Shown piece after piece: positions 17,311 through 25,627 of a stretch of DNA of 32,403 nt (positions are counted from its first letter, which is position 1; every line of letters begins with the position of its first letter). The notes under the pieces are model-generated. The model saw nothing but the letters and a program-made list of their open reading frames with translations, ran no database searches and was not told where the DNA came from. This DNA is from Candidatus Niyogibacteria bacterium RIFCSPLOWO2_01_FULL_45_48 (GTDB lineage: Bacteria; Patescibacteriota; Minisyncoccia; HO2-45-28). The stretch spans positions 1 through 32,403 of the forward strand of contig MHMQ01000002.1 in NCBI GenBank assembly GCA_001819395.1, given 5' to 3'. The position numbers were made by a program, and so were the translations under genes.

Positions 17311-19506
17311 TTACTGCGCTATTTCTTCGGCTTCGGAGAGCTTCAAAGAAAGCATACGGCTGATGCCGTCGGAGCCCATGGTAACGCCGTACAGGACACC
17401 GGCCTGCTTCATGGTTTCGCGGTTATGCGTGATGGTGATAATTTGGGTGGTTTGAGAAAGGCTTTTCAGCATCTCGGCGTATCTTCGGGAATTTGATTCG
17501 TCAAGCGCGGCATCGGTCTCGTCCAAAACCAGAAACGGCGGAGGATTAACTGCGGACATCGCGAACAGAAGGGCAATTGAGGTTAAAGCTCTTTCGCCGC
17601 CGGAAAGCATGTCCAGACCTTTTATTTTTTTTCGCGGAAGACTTACGTCTATGTCTATTCCCCCCTCATTTTTTAAAATTTCGGGCGAAGACATCTCTTC
17701 CGGCAAATCTTCGTCTTCCGTTTTGGATTGTTTTTCCGGCCGGATTATGGCCAGTTTCGCTTTGCCTCCGCCAAACATAGTTTCAAAAAATCTTTGGAAC
17801 TCCTTGTTTATTTTTTCCACACCTCCAGAAAAATCGTGCTCTATTTTTTCGGCGAGTTCTTTCGAAACTTCCCGCAGGCTTTTTGCCGATTTAATCAGGT
17901 CATCAAGTTCGCGTGAAAAAAATTCGTCCCTTGCTTTGATTTCCTCGTACTCTTTTACGATTGCCGGATCAACGCCTCCGGCCTCTTCCAGGCGGAATTT
18001 AAGGCGATCTATCTCTTTTTTGGCTTTTTCGCGCTCGGGCTCGCTGTAAGCTTCCGCTTCCCCGGGATTTATCTTGTCTTCGCCCAAATGTCTTTTGGCC
18101 TCTTCCAGTTCCCTTGAAAACTCTTCTTCGCGCATTTTTATTTTTTCTTGTTCTATATCGAAATTTCTGAGCGTATTTCGCAAGTCGTTTGCTTCGGACT
18201 CAAGTCCGAAAAGCTCGTTTTCGGACAATCTTTGCGACTGCAAAGATTCGTAAAAAGACAGGTTCAACTCCTCTCTTTTTTTAACCAGAGCTTTTTCCCG
18301 CTCGGTGATGCGCGCCAGTTCTTCTTCCAGATTTTTTTTCTTATCAAACAGATCTTTTTTGGAAATCTTGGCATTTTCCGGCAAAACCGGTCCACTGAAA
18401 AATGAGCTGATTCTGGATATGACTTCCTGAATAATACCCTGAACCTCTTCAAGAACGTCCGTATCCATGGCCGAAGTCAAAGAATTATCTATATCGGAAA
18501 GCAACGCTTCGACTTCTTCTTTTGAAATCATTTCTCCTTCGGCCGAAGAATCGGCGAACTCCGCGGCTTCAAGCATTCCTTCAAGCCTGCCAAGATCACG
18601 CTCTATTTTGGTCCTATGCCCCCGGAGATCCGCAAGCTCCGAATCGGACTCCCTGACCTCCTTGGGCTCGTTTTCGATTTTTTTGAGACCGGCAAGATTG
18701 TCTTTCAGGTCTTTTATTTTTTTTTCAGCGCGAGCGAGCTCTTCGATCGGTTTCTTTTTTTTGGAATACAAATCGGAGCTCACGGCGTTTAACCACGCCT
18801 TTGATCGGGCCAGATAATCATTGAGCATTTTTTCGAGCCTGATCTTTGTCTCGGACACTTGTTTGAACTTTTCGACCAGACGCTCAAGGTGTTTCAGGTG
18901 CGGTCCGATTTCCTTCTGCAATGCCTGGGCCTGGCGCATGTTTTCTTCGGTCCTGTATAGTTTTCTTTCGGCCTCCTGTCTTTTGAACTGATAGATTTTT
19001 AGGCCCAGCGCGTCTTCAATCGCCTGCTGACGTTCTTTCGGAGATGAGTAAAGAACCCGGTCGGCTTCGCCTTGTCCTATTATATGGTGCTGGGAAACAC
19101 CAAGACCAACATTAGACAAAAGCTCAATGATGTCTTTCAGCCTGACCTCGGAGTCATTCAGTAAGTACTCATTTTTGCCGTCGCGATATACCCTGCGGCT
19201 GATGATGACCTCGTCAAACTCAACCGGAAATTGATGCGAAGAATTATCAAAATAAAGAGCCACCGAGGCCTTGCTCATCCGAGAAGCGGAAGCCGAGCCG
19301 TTGAAAATCAAATCCTCGCCCCTTTTTCCCCGGATGCTTTTAAGCGACTGCTCGCCCAAAACCCATCGGATGGATTCGGCCACGTTGGATTTACCCGACC
19401 CGTTCGGACCGACAATCGCGGTTATCGGGCGGGCAAAATCAAAGCGCGCAAGTTTAGCAAAAGACTTAAATCCGGAAAGCTCCAGTTTTTTAAGCCTGAT
19501 ACTCAT
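17311..19506 (-). CDS. smc: SMC-like chromosome segregation ATPase, shortened (731 aa)
   Basis: 'GFKSFAKLARFDFARPITAIVGPNGSGKSNVAESIRWVLGEQSLKSIRG', 'IIGQGEADRVLYSSPKERQQAIEDALGL', 'LSGGERALTSIALLFAM', 'PFLVLDETDAALDESN'. Confidence 0.93.
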   Translation of the reverse strand: MSIRLKKLELSGFKSFAKLARFDFARPITAIVGPNGSGKSNVAESIRWVLGEQSLKSIRGKRGEDLIFNGSASASRMSKASVALYFDNSSHQFPVEFDEVIISRRVYRDGKNEYLLNDSEVRLKDIIELLSNVGLGVSQHHIIGQGEADRVLYSSPKERQQAIEDALGLKIYQFKRQEAERKLYRTEENMRQAQALQKEIGPHLKHLERLVEKFKQVSETKIRLEKMLNDYLARSKAWLNAVSSDLYSKKKKPIEELARAEKKIKDLKDNLAGLKKIENEPKEVRESDSELADLRGHRTKIERDLGRLEGMLEAAEFADSSAEGEMISKEEVEALLSDIDNSLTSAMDTDVLEEVQGIIQEVISRISSFFSGPVLPENAKISKKDLFDKKKNLEEELARITEREKALVKKREELNLSFYESLQSQRLSENELFGLESEANDLRNTLRNFDIEQEKIKMREEEFSRELEEAKRHLGEDKINPGEAEAYSEPEREKAKKEIDRLKFRLEEAGGVDPAIVKEYEEIKARDEFFSRELDDLIKSAKSLREVSKELAEKIEHDFSGGVEKINKEFQRFFETMFGGGKAKLAIIRPEKQSKTEDEDLPEEMSSPEILKNEGGIDIDVSLPRKKIKGLDMLSGGERALTSIALLFAMSAVNPPPFLVLDETDAALDESNSRRYAEMLKSLSQTTQIITITHNRETMKQAGVLYGVTMGSDGISRMLSLKLSEAEEIAQ

Positions 19507-19510
19507 AAAA

Positions 19511-20203
19511 TTACTTCCAGCCTTTCGCGCTTAAAGCGCTGTCGGCGGCATTTTGTTCGGCAATCTGTTTTGACGGCCCCTCGCCTTTTCCGGCGACCGA
19601 GTCGGCCAAATAAACCCCAACGATAAAATGTTTGTCGTGATCCGGACCCCACTCCTCAAGCACGCGGTAGTTCGGAGTAATTCCGGCAAACTCCTGGGCC
19701 CGTTCCTGAAAAAGGCTCTTGGCGTCTCTGTAAAGCTCTTTTTCCAAAACCTCTCCCGTTTTTGTAAGAAGATTTTTCTCAATAAAAATTTTTACCGCGC
19801 TGTACCCTCCGTCAAGATAAATAGCGCCAACCAGAGCCTCAAAAGCATTTGCCAAAATATATCCTCTGGCTCGTCCGACATCCTTAGCTTCGCCTCTGGA
19901 CAAAATCAAACAGTTATTCATTTCGAGCTCCGAGGCAAGACCGGAGAGCATTATGGCGTTCACAAGCGCCGCGCGGATGCTGGTCAGCTCGCCTTCGGGT
20001 TTTTCGGGAAATACGGAAAATAAAGATTCGGTAACCACAAGTTCGAGCACCGCGTCGCCCAAAAATTCCAGGCGCTCGTTGTGGGCGCCGGACCATGACG
20101 GATTTTCATTCAGATAAGAACGGTGGGTAAAAGCCTCGGTTAATAAATTCTTATTTTTGAATTGGTATGATATTTTTTTTTCAAAATCAGACAGGTCCTT
20201 CAT
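19511..20203 (-). CDS. rnc: Ribonuclease III (start placed at internal ATG at 20203, not the tracked 20287)
   Basis: 'HNERLEFLGDAVLELVVTESLF', 'ANAFEALVGAIYLDGG', C-terminal dsRBD 'GKGEGPSKQIAEQNAADSAL'; ATG at 20203 gives a 4-nt overlap with the upstream stop. Confidence 0.93.
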   Translation of the reverse strand: MKDLSDFEKKISYQFKNKNLLTEAFTHRSYLNENPSWSGAHNERLEFLGDAVLELVVTESLFSVFPEKPEGELTSIRAALVNAIMLSGLASELEMNNCLILSRGEAKDVGRARGYILANAFEALVGAIYLDGGYSAVKIFIEKNLLTKTGEVLEKELYRDAKSLFQERAQEFAGITPNYRVLEEWGPDHDKHFIVGVYLADSVAGKGEGPSKQIAEQNAADSALSAKGWK

Positions 20204-21087
20204 TTTATTTTTTCCACCGCTTTTTTTATCAGCGGTCTTATGTCTTCGTATATTTTTAAATCGTTTATTTCGTCGGCCCCAAACCATTTAGCGTCGTCCA
20301 GTCCGCCGGAAGGTCCGAGGGTTAAATCCTTGTCTTGGGTTTCGGCCAAAAAATACGAAACCCTGCGCCTTACCGGACCCTTTTGCGGGTCTGAAGCTAT
20401 ATATTCGTTAACGCCGACTTCTTCGCCCAAAACCACATCCTTCAGACCGAGTTCTTCTTTTAGCTCGCGAAGCGTCCCCGCGCGCACGTCCTCCCCTTCC
20501 TCAAGGTGCCCCTTGGAAAGCGTCCAGTAGCCGAAAACGTCGTGCACCAAAGCAAAACGCAGCTTGCCTTTTTCGCGGAGGTATACCACCCCTCCGCCCA
20601 GGTCTTCTTGCGGCAGTTTGGACGGGTCGGTTATTCTTTTTTTCTTGGAACTGTCGTCTTTTCCCGGCTCGCCTATTTCGCGATAAACAGTTCCCAAAAC
20701 TCCATTAACGAAACGGCCGGAGGAGTCGCCTCCGAAATTTTTCGCAAGTTCAATTGCCTCGTTTATCGCCACTTTCGGCGGAACTTCGTCCCTGTCGCCA
20801 AAAAGGAGCTCGTATAGGCCTATTCTCAAAACATTCCGATCGATCATGGCAATTTGCGCCAAGGGCCATTCTGGAGCGGCTTTTTCTATTATTTTATCGA
20901 GCTCTTTTCTTTTTTTGGCTATACCACTGATAAGTCTTTCGGAAAAACCGCCATCATCAAGACCGGGAGCAAATTCTTCAAGATCCCGATTCATAATTTC
21001 CTGAACAGCTTTCGATTCAAAGCCGTTGAAATCCCACTCAAAAAGTGTTTGCAAGACTACGCTTCGCGAAAGGTGACGATTGGCCAT
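20200..21087 (-). CDS. NusB-Nudix hydrolase fusion protein
   Basis: N-terminal NusB 'MANRHLSRSVVLQTLFEWDFNG...QIAMIDRNVLRIGLYELLF...VAINEAIELAKNFGGDSSGRFVNGVLGTV' followed by a full Nudix box 'GHLEEGEDVRAGTLRELKEELGL' in one uninterrupted ORF. Confidence 0.9.
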   Translation of the reverse strand: MANRHLSRSVVLQTLFEWDFNGFESKAVQEIMNRDLEEFAPGLDDGGFSERLISGIAKKRKELDKIIEKAAPEWPLAQIAMIDRNVLRIGLYELLFGDRDEVPPKVAINEAIELAKNFGGDSSGRFVNGVLGTVYREIGEPGKDDSSKKKRITDPSKLPQEDLGGGVVYLREKGKLRFALVHDVFGYWTLSKGHLEEGEDVRAGTLRELKEELGLKDVVLGEEVGVNEYIASDPQKGPVRRRVSYFLAETQDKDLTLGPSGGLDDAKWFGADEINDLKIYEDIRPLIKKAVEKIK

Positions 21088-21119
21088 AAAATTAAAGAAC
21101 TAAAATTTTTTGAATGCTT

Positions 21120-21401
21120 TTATTTTCTGGAAAGCTCAGCGGCGTCCATCGGTTTGTTTTCCGTATGTTCCGCCTCCTGCGTTTCCAGTTCTTTTTCTTT
21201 TTTCTTTTGCTCTTTTTTGTTTAATTTTTTAAAAACATCCACAACGTCGCGCCCCTTATAGGTCCCGCAATTCATGCAAACTTTCTGCGGAAGTTTTGAT
21301 TCCCCGCATTTCGGACACGGAACAACCGCCTTCACGGATAAGGCGTGATGCGACCTTCTTCGGCCGGTGTGAGAACGTGTATGGCGCATTCTGACTACCA
21401 T
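21120..21401 (-). CDS. rpmF: 50S ribosomal protein L32 with charged C-terminal tail
   Basis: '[16 protein letters not shown]', zinc ribbon '[26 protein letters not shown]'. Confidence 0.9.
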   Translation of the reverse strand: MVVRMRHTRSHTGRRRSHHALSVKAVVPCPKCGESKLPQKVCMNCGTYKGRDVVDVFKKLNKKEQKKKEKELETQEAEHTENKPMDAAELSRK

Positions 21402-21408
21402 TGGGTTT

Positions 21409-21437
21409 ATTATAGCCGGCCGGACTATTTATGTCAA
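21409..21437 (-). promoter_or_regulatory. Full-consensus promoter of rpmF: TTGACA-N17-TATAAT, 7 nt before ATG
   Basis: + coordinates: TGTCAA 21432-21437, ATTATA 21409-21414, start CAT 21399-21401. Confidence 0.8.
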
Positions 21438-21441
21438 AAGT

Positions 21442-22035
21442 CTAGTTTAAAATTTTGGCCAAAAACGATTTCCTGTGTATCCCGCATAAACCATGTTTTT
21501 TCAGCATTTTATAGTGCAAGCGCGTGCCGTATCCTTTGTGGACATCAAACGCATACTCGGGAAATACGCGTGAAAAACGAGCCATTTTTCTGTCTCTCGA
21601 TACTTTCGCAACTATCGAGGCTGCGGCGATTATTGGGATTTTTTCGTCCCCCTTTATCACGGTTTTTTGCAGGTATTTTTCCGGGGCCTTCAAGCTTCCG
21701 TCCAGAAGAATTTTGACTCTGCCTAATTTTTTAATCTTTTCATGCGCTAGAATCCGGCCAATTGCGCGCCTGATGGACGGCGCGATTCCAATGCGATCTA
21801 TCGTGGAGGCCCCGACGGAAGCCGAGCAATATAAAATCCCGGGGTGGTTTTTCATCTTTTCAAGCCACGCTTCACGAGATTTTAAACTTAGGCGCTTGGA
21901 GTCTTTAATTCCTTTGAACAAAATTCTGGCAACCGCTTTCGGGCATGCAACAGCCGCCAAAGTTACCGGGCCGGCGAGAGGTCCGCGTCCGGCCTCGTCA
22001 ATCCCCATAAGCAGTTTTTTACTGGATAAGTTCAT
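21442..22035 (-). CDS. rnhB: Ribonuclease HII
   Basis: 'LLMGIDEAGRGPLAGPVTLAAV', 'GIKDSKRLSLKSREAW', 'GYGTRLHYKMLKKHGLCGIHRKSF'. Confidence 0.93.
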   Translation of the reverse strand: MNLSSKKLLMGIDEAGRGPLAGPVTLAAVACPKAVARILFKGIKDSKRLSLKSREAWLEKMKNHPGILYCSASVGASTIDRIGIAPSIRRAIGRILAHEKIKKLGRVKILLDGSLKAPEKYLQKTVIKGDEKIPIIAAASIVAKVSRDRKMARFSRVFPEYAFDVHKGYGTRLHYKMLKKHGLCGIHRKSFLAKILN

Positions 22036-22041
22036 TTATCT

Positions 22042-22047
22042 ATCATA
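22042..22047 (-). promoter_or_regulatory. -10-like TATGAT, 6 nt before the rnhB ATG
   Basis: Minus strand TATGATAGATAAATG. Confidence 0.4.
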
Positions 22048-22071
22048 TAATAAGGCCATATCGTTTAAAAT

Positions 22072-23091
22072 ATGACCATCAAAACCAGAAGAAAATTATT
22101 TTGGCTTTCTGTGCTTATTTTTTTAATTATCGCGCCTCCAATCGCGCTTTATTCCTCCGGGTGGCGCCTTACTTACGACTTCAAAATAAAAATGACCGGC
22201 GGGCTTTTTGTGGCTGTCCCCGAATCCGGGGCATCGGTCTATCTCAACGGTAAATTCATAAAAAGCACCAACTTTTTACAAAGCGGGGTTTTTGTTCAAA
22301 ATCTTACTCCGGGCCCGTACTCGGTTATGATTTCAAAAGACGGCCACTGGCCATGGACCAAGAATCTGGCAGTCGCGGAAAGTGAAGTGGCTGAAGCCAG
22401 GGCGTTTATGCTGCCGCAAAACATAAACGGGACCGTTCTTCTCAAGGGCCAGTTTGAATCGGTCTATTCTTCCGATAAAAATCCCATTCTCCTTTTGGAA
22501 GAAAAAAGGGGCGACATCTACACCCTGACTTTTTATTTGCCGGAAAGCAACGAATTTCTGGCGCCGGCGAATTCCGCATCAAAAAAACTCCTGTCCTCCG
22601 GAGCCAAATTAAAAACCGTGTCCTGGCGCGACAACGGGGCGGATATATTTTTTGGCAGTAAGTCAGTCGGCGTAAGCATAGATCTCGCCAAGAGATCCGT
22701 CTCGGCGAAAAACAGCACGCTGAAACTCGATGAAACGACGGAATATCTTCCTCATCAAATAAGCTCGGACTGGCGCCAAAAAGCCCAAATCCGGTATGAC
22801 GAAAAAAACATCCGGATAAACTGGCTATCTTTGCCCCTTCCTTACTTTTTGTCATCGGCCGAAGAAACTGTGTATCAAAGCAAGTATTCCATAAGACACG
22901 CGTCGTTTTTTCCAAAAAGAAGCGACGTGGCTCTGGTCGCGGTTGAAAACGGCGTATTTGCTTTCGATTTGGACGGGAGGAGCGTTAAAAATTTCCAGCC
23001 GATTTACAAAGGAAAAAGCCCGGTTTTTGCCGTTCTAAACAACAAAATCTATGTTCTGGATCAGGAAGTTTTGGCAAGAATGGATTTATAA
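22072..23091 (+). CDS. PEGA domain membrane-anchored protein
   Basis: N-terminal TM, then 'GGLFVAVPESGASVYLNGKFIKSTNFLQSGVFVQNLTPGPYSVMISKDGHWPW' PEGA pattern. Confidence 0.7.
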   Translation: MTIKTRRKLFWLSVLIFLIIAPPIALYSSGWRLTYDFKIKMTGGLFVAVPESGASVYLNGKFIKSTNFLQSGVFVQNLTPGPYSVMISKDGHWPWTKNLAVAESEVAEARAFMLPQNINGTVLLKGQFESVYSSDKNPILLLEEKRGDIYTLTFYLPESNEFLAPANSASKKLLSSGAKLKTVSWRDNGADIFFGSKSVGVSIDLAKRSVSAKNSTLKLDETTEYLPHQISSDWRQKAQIRYDEKNIRINWLSLPLPYFLSSAEETVYQSKYSIRHASFFPKRSDVALVAVENGVFAFDLDGRSVKNFQPIYKGKSPVFAVLNNKIYVLDQEVLARMDL

Positions 23092-23097
23092 ACTTTG

Positions 23098-23172
23098 CGC
23101 CCCCGCCGGGATTCGAACCCGGGTTTTCGCGATGAGAACGCGACGTCCTAGGCCAGGCTAGACGACAGGGGC
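23098..23172 (-). tRNA. tRNA-Glu (anticodon CUC), no encoded CCA
   Basis: Minus strand GCCCCTG acceptor pairing with CGGGGGC, anticodon arm TCGCG-TTCTCAT-CGCGA (CTC), T-arm CCGGG-TTCGAAT-CCCGG. Confidence 0.93.
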
Positions 23173-23177
23173 AAAAA

Positions 23178-24476
23178 TCACTCCTTATTTAACCACTCCG
23201 GCTCTTGTCTGACAAGGAGTTCCGATTTTTTTTCGGGATACGCCATTATTTCTTCAACAACGCGCTCCATCCGCATGGCTTGCGATCCTTTGACCAAAAT
23301 CAGGTCTCCCGGCTCTATTATACGCTCAAGCTCGCGCCCCGCCTCGCGTGAATCGTAAACACTGATTACTTTTTTTGCGCCAAATCTGTGGTCTAAAAGT
23401 TCCCTGGCAATGAATTTTGCCCTTGGTCCGCAGGTTATAACCATGTCCGCGATATTTTTAAGCTGATCCCCCGCCTTTTGGTGCGACTGAATCGTAAACT
23501 TTCCGATCTCAAGCATGTCGCCCAAAACGGCGATTTTCCGTTTGGCCGGCAAATCCTTCAAGACATCTATCGCCGCGTGCATCGCTTGGGGCGAGGCATT
23601 GTAGGTATCGTCCAAAATCCACGTTTCTTTTTCTCCTTCAACAAGACGCATGCGTCCCGGCGGAGATTCGTACCGGCTCAAGGCCTCGGAGATTTCAACC
23701 AGATTCATTCCGTAAGTTATTCCGGCGGCAGCCCCGGCTAAAGCGGCATAAACGCTTTGTTTTCCGAAAGAGCCGGGAATCCTCACCGGCACGGATGAGC
23801 CGGAGTAATCCATTTTAAAAGTTATGCCCTCCGGTTTGTTGTTCTCCCCATAAGTCAGTTTATACTCCGACGCCCGCACATTAGCATCCTCGCCAAAACC
23901 GAAAGTTAAAATTTTGGCCCGAGTTTTTTCTTTCATGTCAAGCACGGCATCGTCATCCGTGTTTAAAATCGCCCAATCTTGAACGCTTAAAATTTCAACC
24001 AGCCTTGACTTTTCCCTGGCCACATCTTCGGACCCGGAAAAAAACTCAACATGCGTCGGAATTTCACCGATGGCCGTAATTATGGAAACTCGCGGCTTAA
24101 AGCGCGCCAGTTTCATAATGTCTCCGGGACGGTCAACGCCCATTTCCAAAATTATTTTTTCGGGATAGTTCGGGGCTGTTTTAAAAATCAGCCCCGCTCC
24201 GTTAAAAATAACTTTCAGCCACCCCACGGGCGAATACCAAGGATTACTCTCCCCTATAATAGTAAGGGGAACACCCAGTTCGCTGTTCTGGCTCTTTTCG
24301 CTTTTTCTTACGTTAAACCTGGACAATAAAACTGCACATACCGCTTCTTTTGACGACGTTTTGCCGACAGAGCCGGTAATGGAAATTATTTCCGGCTTAT
24401 ATTTTTTAATAATCAGACGGGCTTCAAAATTTAAAATCCCGGCTATTATTTTTTTAAGAAATTTTTTGACTATCAT
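23178..24476 (-). CDS. murF: UDP-N-acetylmuramoyl-tripeptide--D-alanyl-D-alanine ligase-like
   Basis: 'SITGSVGKTSSKEAVCAVL', 'ILEMGVDRPGDI', 'TWILDDTYNASPQAMHAAIDVL', 'KIAVLGDMLEIG', 'LILVKGSQAMRMERVVEEI'. Confidence 0.9.
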   Translation of the reverse strand: MIVKKFLKKIIAGILNFEARLIIKKYKPEIISITGSVGKTSSKEAVCAVLLSRFNVRKSEKSQNSELGVPLTIIGESNPWYSPVGWLKVIFNGAGLIFKTAPNYPEKIILEMGVDRPGDIMKLARFKPRVSIITAIGEIPTHVEFFSGSEDVAREKSRLVEILSVQDWAILNTDDDAVLDMKEKTRAKILTFGFGEDANVRASEYKLTYGENNKPEGITFKMDYSGSSVPVRIPGSFGKQSVYAALAGAAAGITYGMNLVEISEALSRYESPPGRMRLVEGEKETWILDDTYNASPQAMHAAIDVLKDLPAKRKIAVLGDMLEIGKFTIQSHQKAGDQLKNIADMVITCGPRAKFIARELLDHRFGAKKVISVYDSREAGRELERIIEPGDLILVKGSQAMRMERVVEEIMAYPEKKSELLVRQEPEWLNKE

Positions 24477-24485
24477 TCGAACGAG

Positions 24486-25073
24486 TTATTTTTTAAAAAC
24501 GATCAGCTTATATCCTATAAAATTCCATAGGAGGCCTGATGCGACTCCGGCGGCGGCCCCAAGATTGGCCCAAAGAGCCGGACTAAGGCCGAATCGCGCC
24601 GAAATAAAGTTTACAACCAAAGAAGCGACCCCTACATTAATCGTAATGGCAACAAGGCTTACAACAAGAAACTGAACATACTCTTTCGCCGATACCGCCC
24701 GGCGTGTTTCGAAAACCCAAAAACGATTCCAGACGTAGCTGTTGATGTTGGCTACAATGAAACTCGCCGCTTTAAAAACGGAAAAATATAATCCGGCCGA
24801 AAATCCGGTAATAAAAATTAAAAAATTGAGTATGCCGAAGTCTATGGCCGTATTTAAAAAACCAACTTCACCAAATTTGGCCAGCTGCCAAAACCAGGGA
24901 AATTTCCGTCCGACCAAAACGGCGATGACGGAGCCTAAAAGAAACATCACCGGTAGCGCGAAGACAAGCGCCGCAGTCTCGTAAGGGAGCTCTAAATCCA
25001 GATTGCGAAGCGTAGGAATAAGAAGAACACCCGTTAAAAACCCCGCGAAAACCGCAAGAATATGGTTTTTCAT
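24486..25073 (-). CDS. GtrA family membrane protein
   Basis: 'GEVGFLNTAIDFGILNFLIFITG' and 'FIVANINSYVWNRFWVFE...WNFIGYKLIVF' GtrA-type pattern. Confidence 0.8.
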   Translation of the reverse strand: MKNHILAVFAGFLTGVLLIPTLRNLDLELPYETAALVFALPVMFLLGSVIAVLVGRKFPWFWQLAKFGEVGFLNTAIDFGILNFLIFITGFSAGLYFSVFKAASFIVANINSYVWNRFWVFETRRAVSAKEYVQFLVVSLVAITINVGVASLVVNFISARFGLSPALWANLGAAAGVASGLLWNFIGYKLIVFKK

Positions 25074-25627
25074 GTTTTTTGCTGATCTCCGGCCTTTTCA
25101 ACGGCTTCGAGCTCACCCCAAAAACCGGCCAGAAAATATTTTTTAATAACGGAAAAAGCCAGGGATACGGCAATAAAAACCGCAGATAAAGCCAAAACAA
25201 CCTCTAATTTCGCGCCGGCCTCCCCCACGCCAAAGAACACCAAAATAATTGAAGCAAAATAAATTACGCGCGGAGAAGCCGCGACGCCCAGTTTCTTTTC
25301 CGAAAGCATGTGGCTAAACGACAAATAAATGATTATTAAAGCGTAGAAAACGAGCGCGAGGGCCGTGCCCAAAATCAGACCGCGCTTTACGCCTTCCGGA
25401 CCCTGAAAAATTTTCTGCAGAGTTATAAAACTAAGCCACAAAAGAGACACCGCGCCGGTAAAAACCGACGAAAATCCAAACCTTTCACGGCTGTATTCCG
25501 CGAAATACGCTTCGGTCGCTGTCCACAGGATCAATACCGGAGTCAAAAGCCACCAAAGAGACGGATTGTCTCTAAGAACAAAAAACAAAGCCAAAAAACC
25601 GTCTGTTATATTTTCCATAAATGTCAT
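25070..25627 (-). CDS. Hypothetical multi-TM membrane protein
   Basis: 185-aa hydrophobic ORF, 4-nt overlaps with both neighbours. Confidence 0.65.
   Translation of the reverse strand: MTFMENITDGFLALFFVLRDNPSLWWLLTPVLILWTATEAYFAEYSRERFGFSSVFTGAVSLLWLSFITLQKIFQGPEGVKRGLILGTALALVFYALIIIYLSFSHMLSEKKLGVAASPRVIYFASIILVFFGVGEAGAKLEVVLALSAVFIAVSLAFSVIKKYFLAGFWGELEAVEKAGDQQKT

Noticed and set aside
20204-20287. Tracked 28-residue N-terminal extension of RNase III
   Set aside because: Overlaps the end of the NusB-Nudix ORF in another frame; RNase III homology begins after the internal Met at 20203.
22046-22071. Plus-strand promoter for the PEGA gene (TATAAT at 22046-22051, or TAAAAT touching the ATG)
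   Set aside because: Spacing is ambiguous (TATAAT is 20 nt from the ATG, TAAAAT is adjacent), so it was not counted in the leaderless set.
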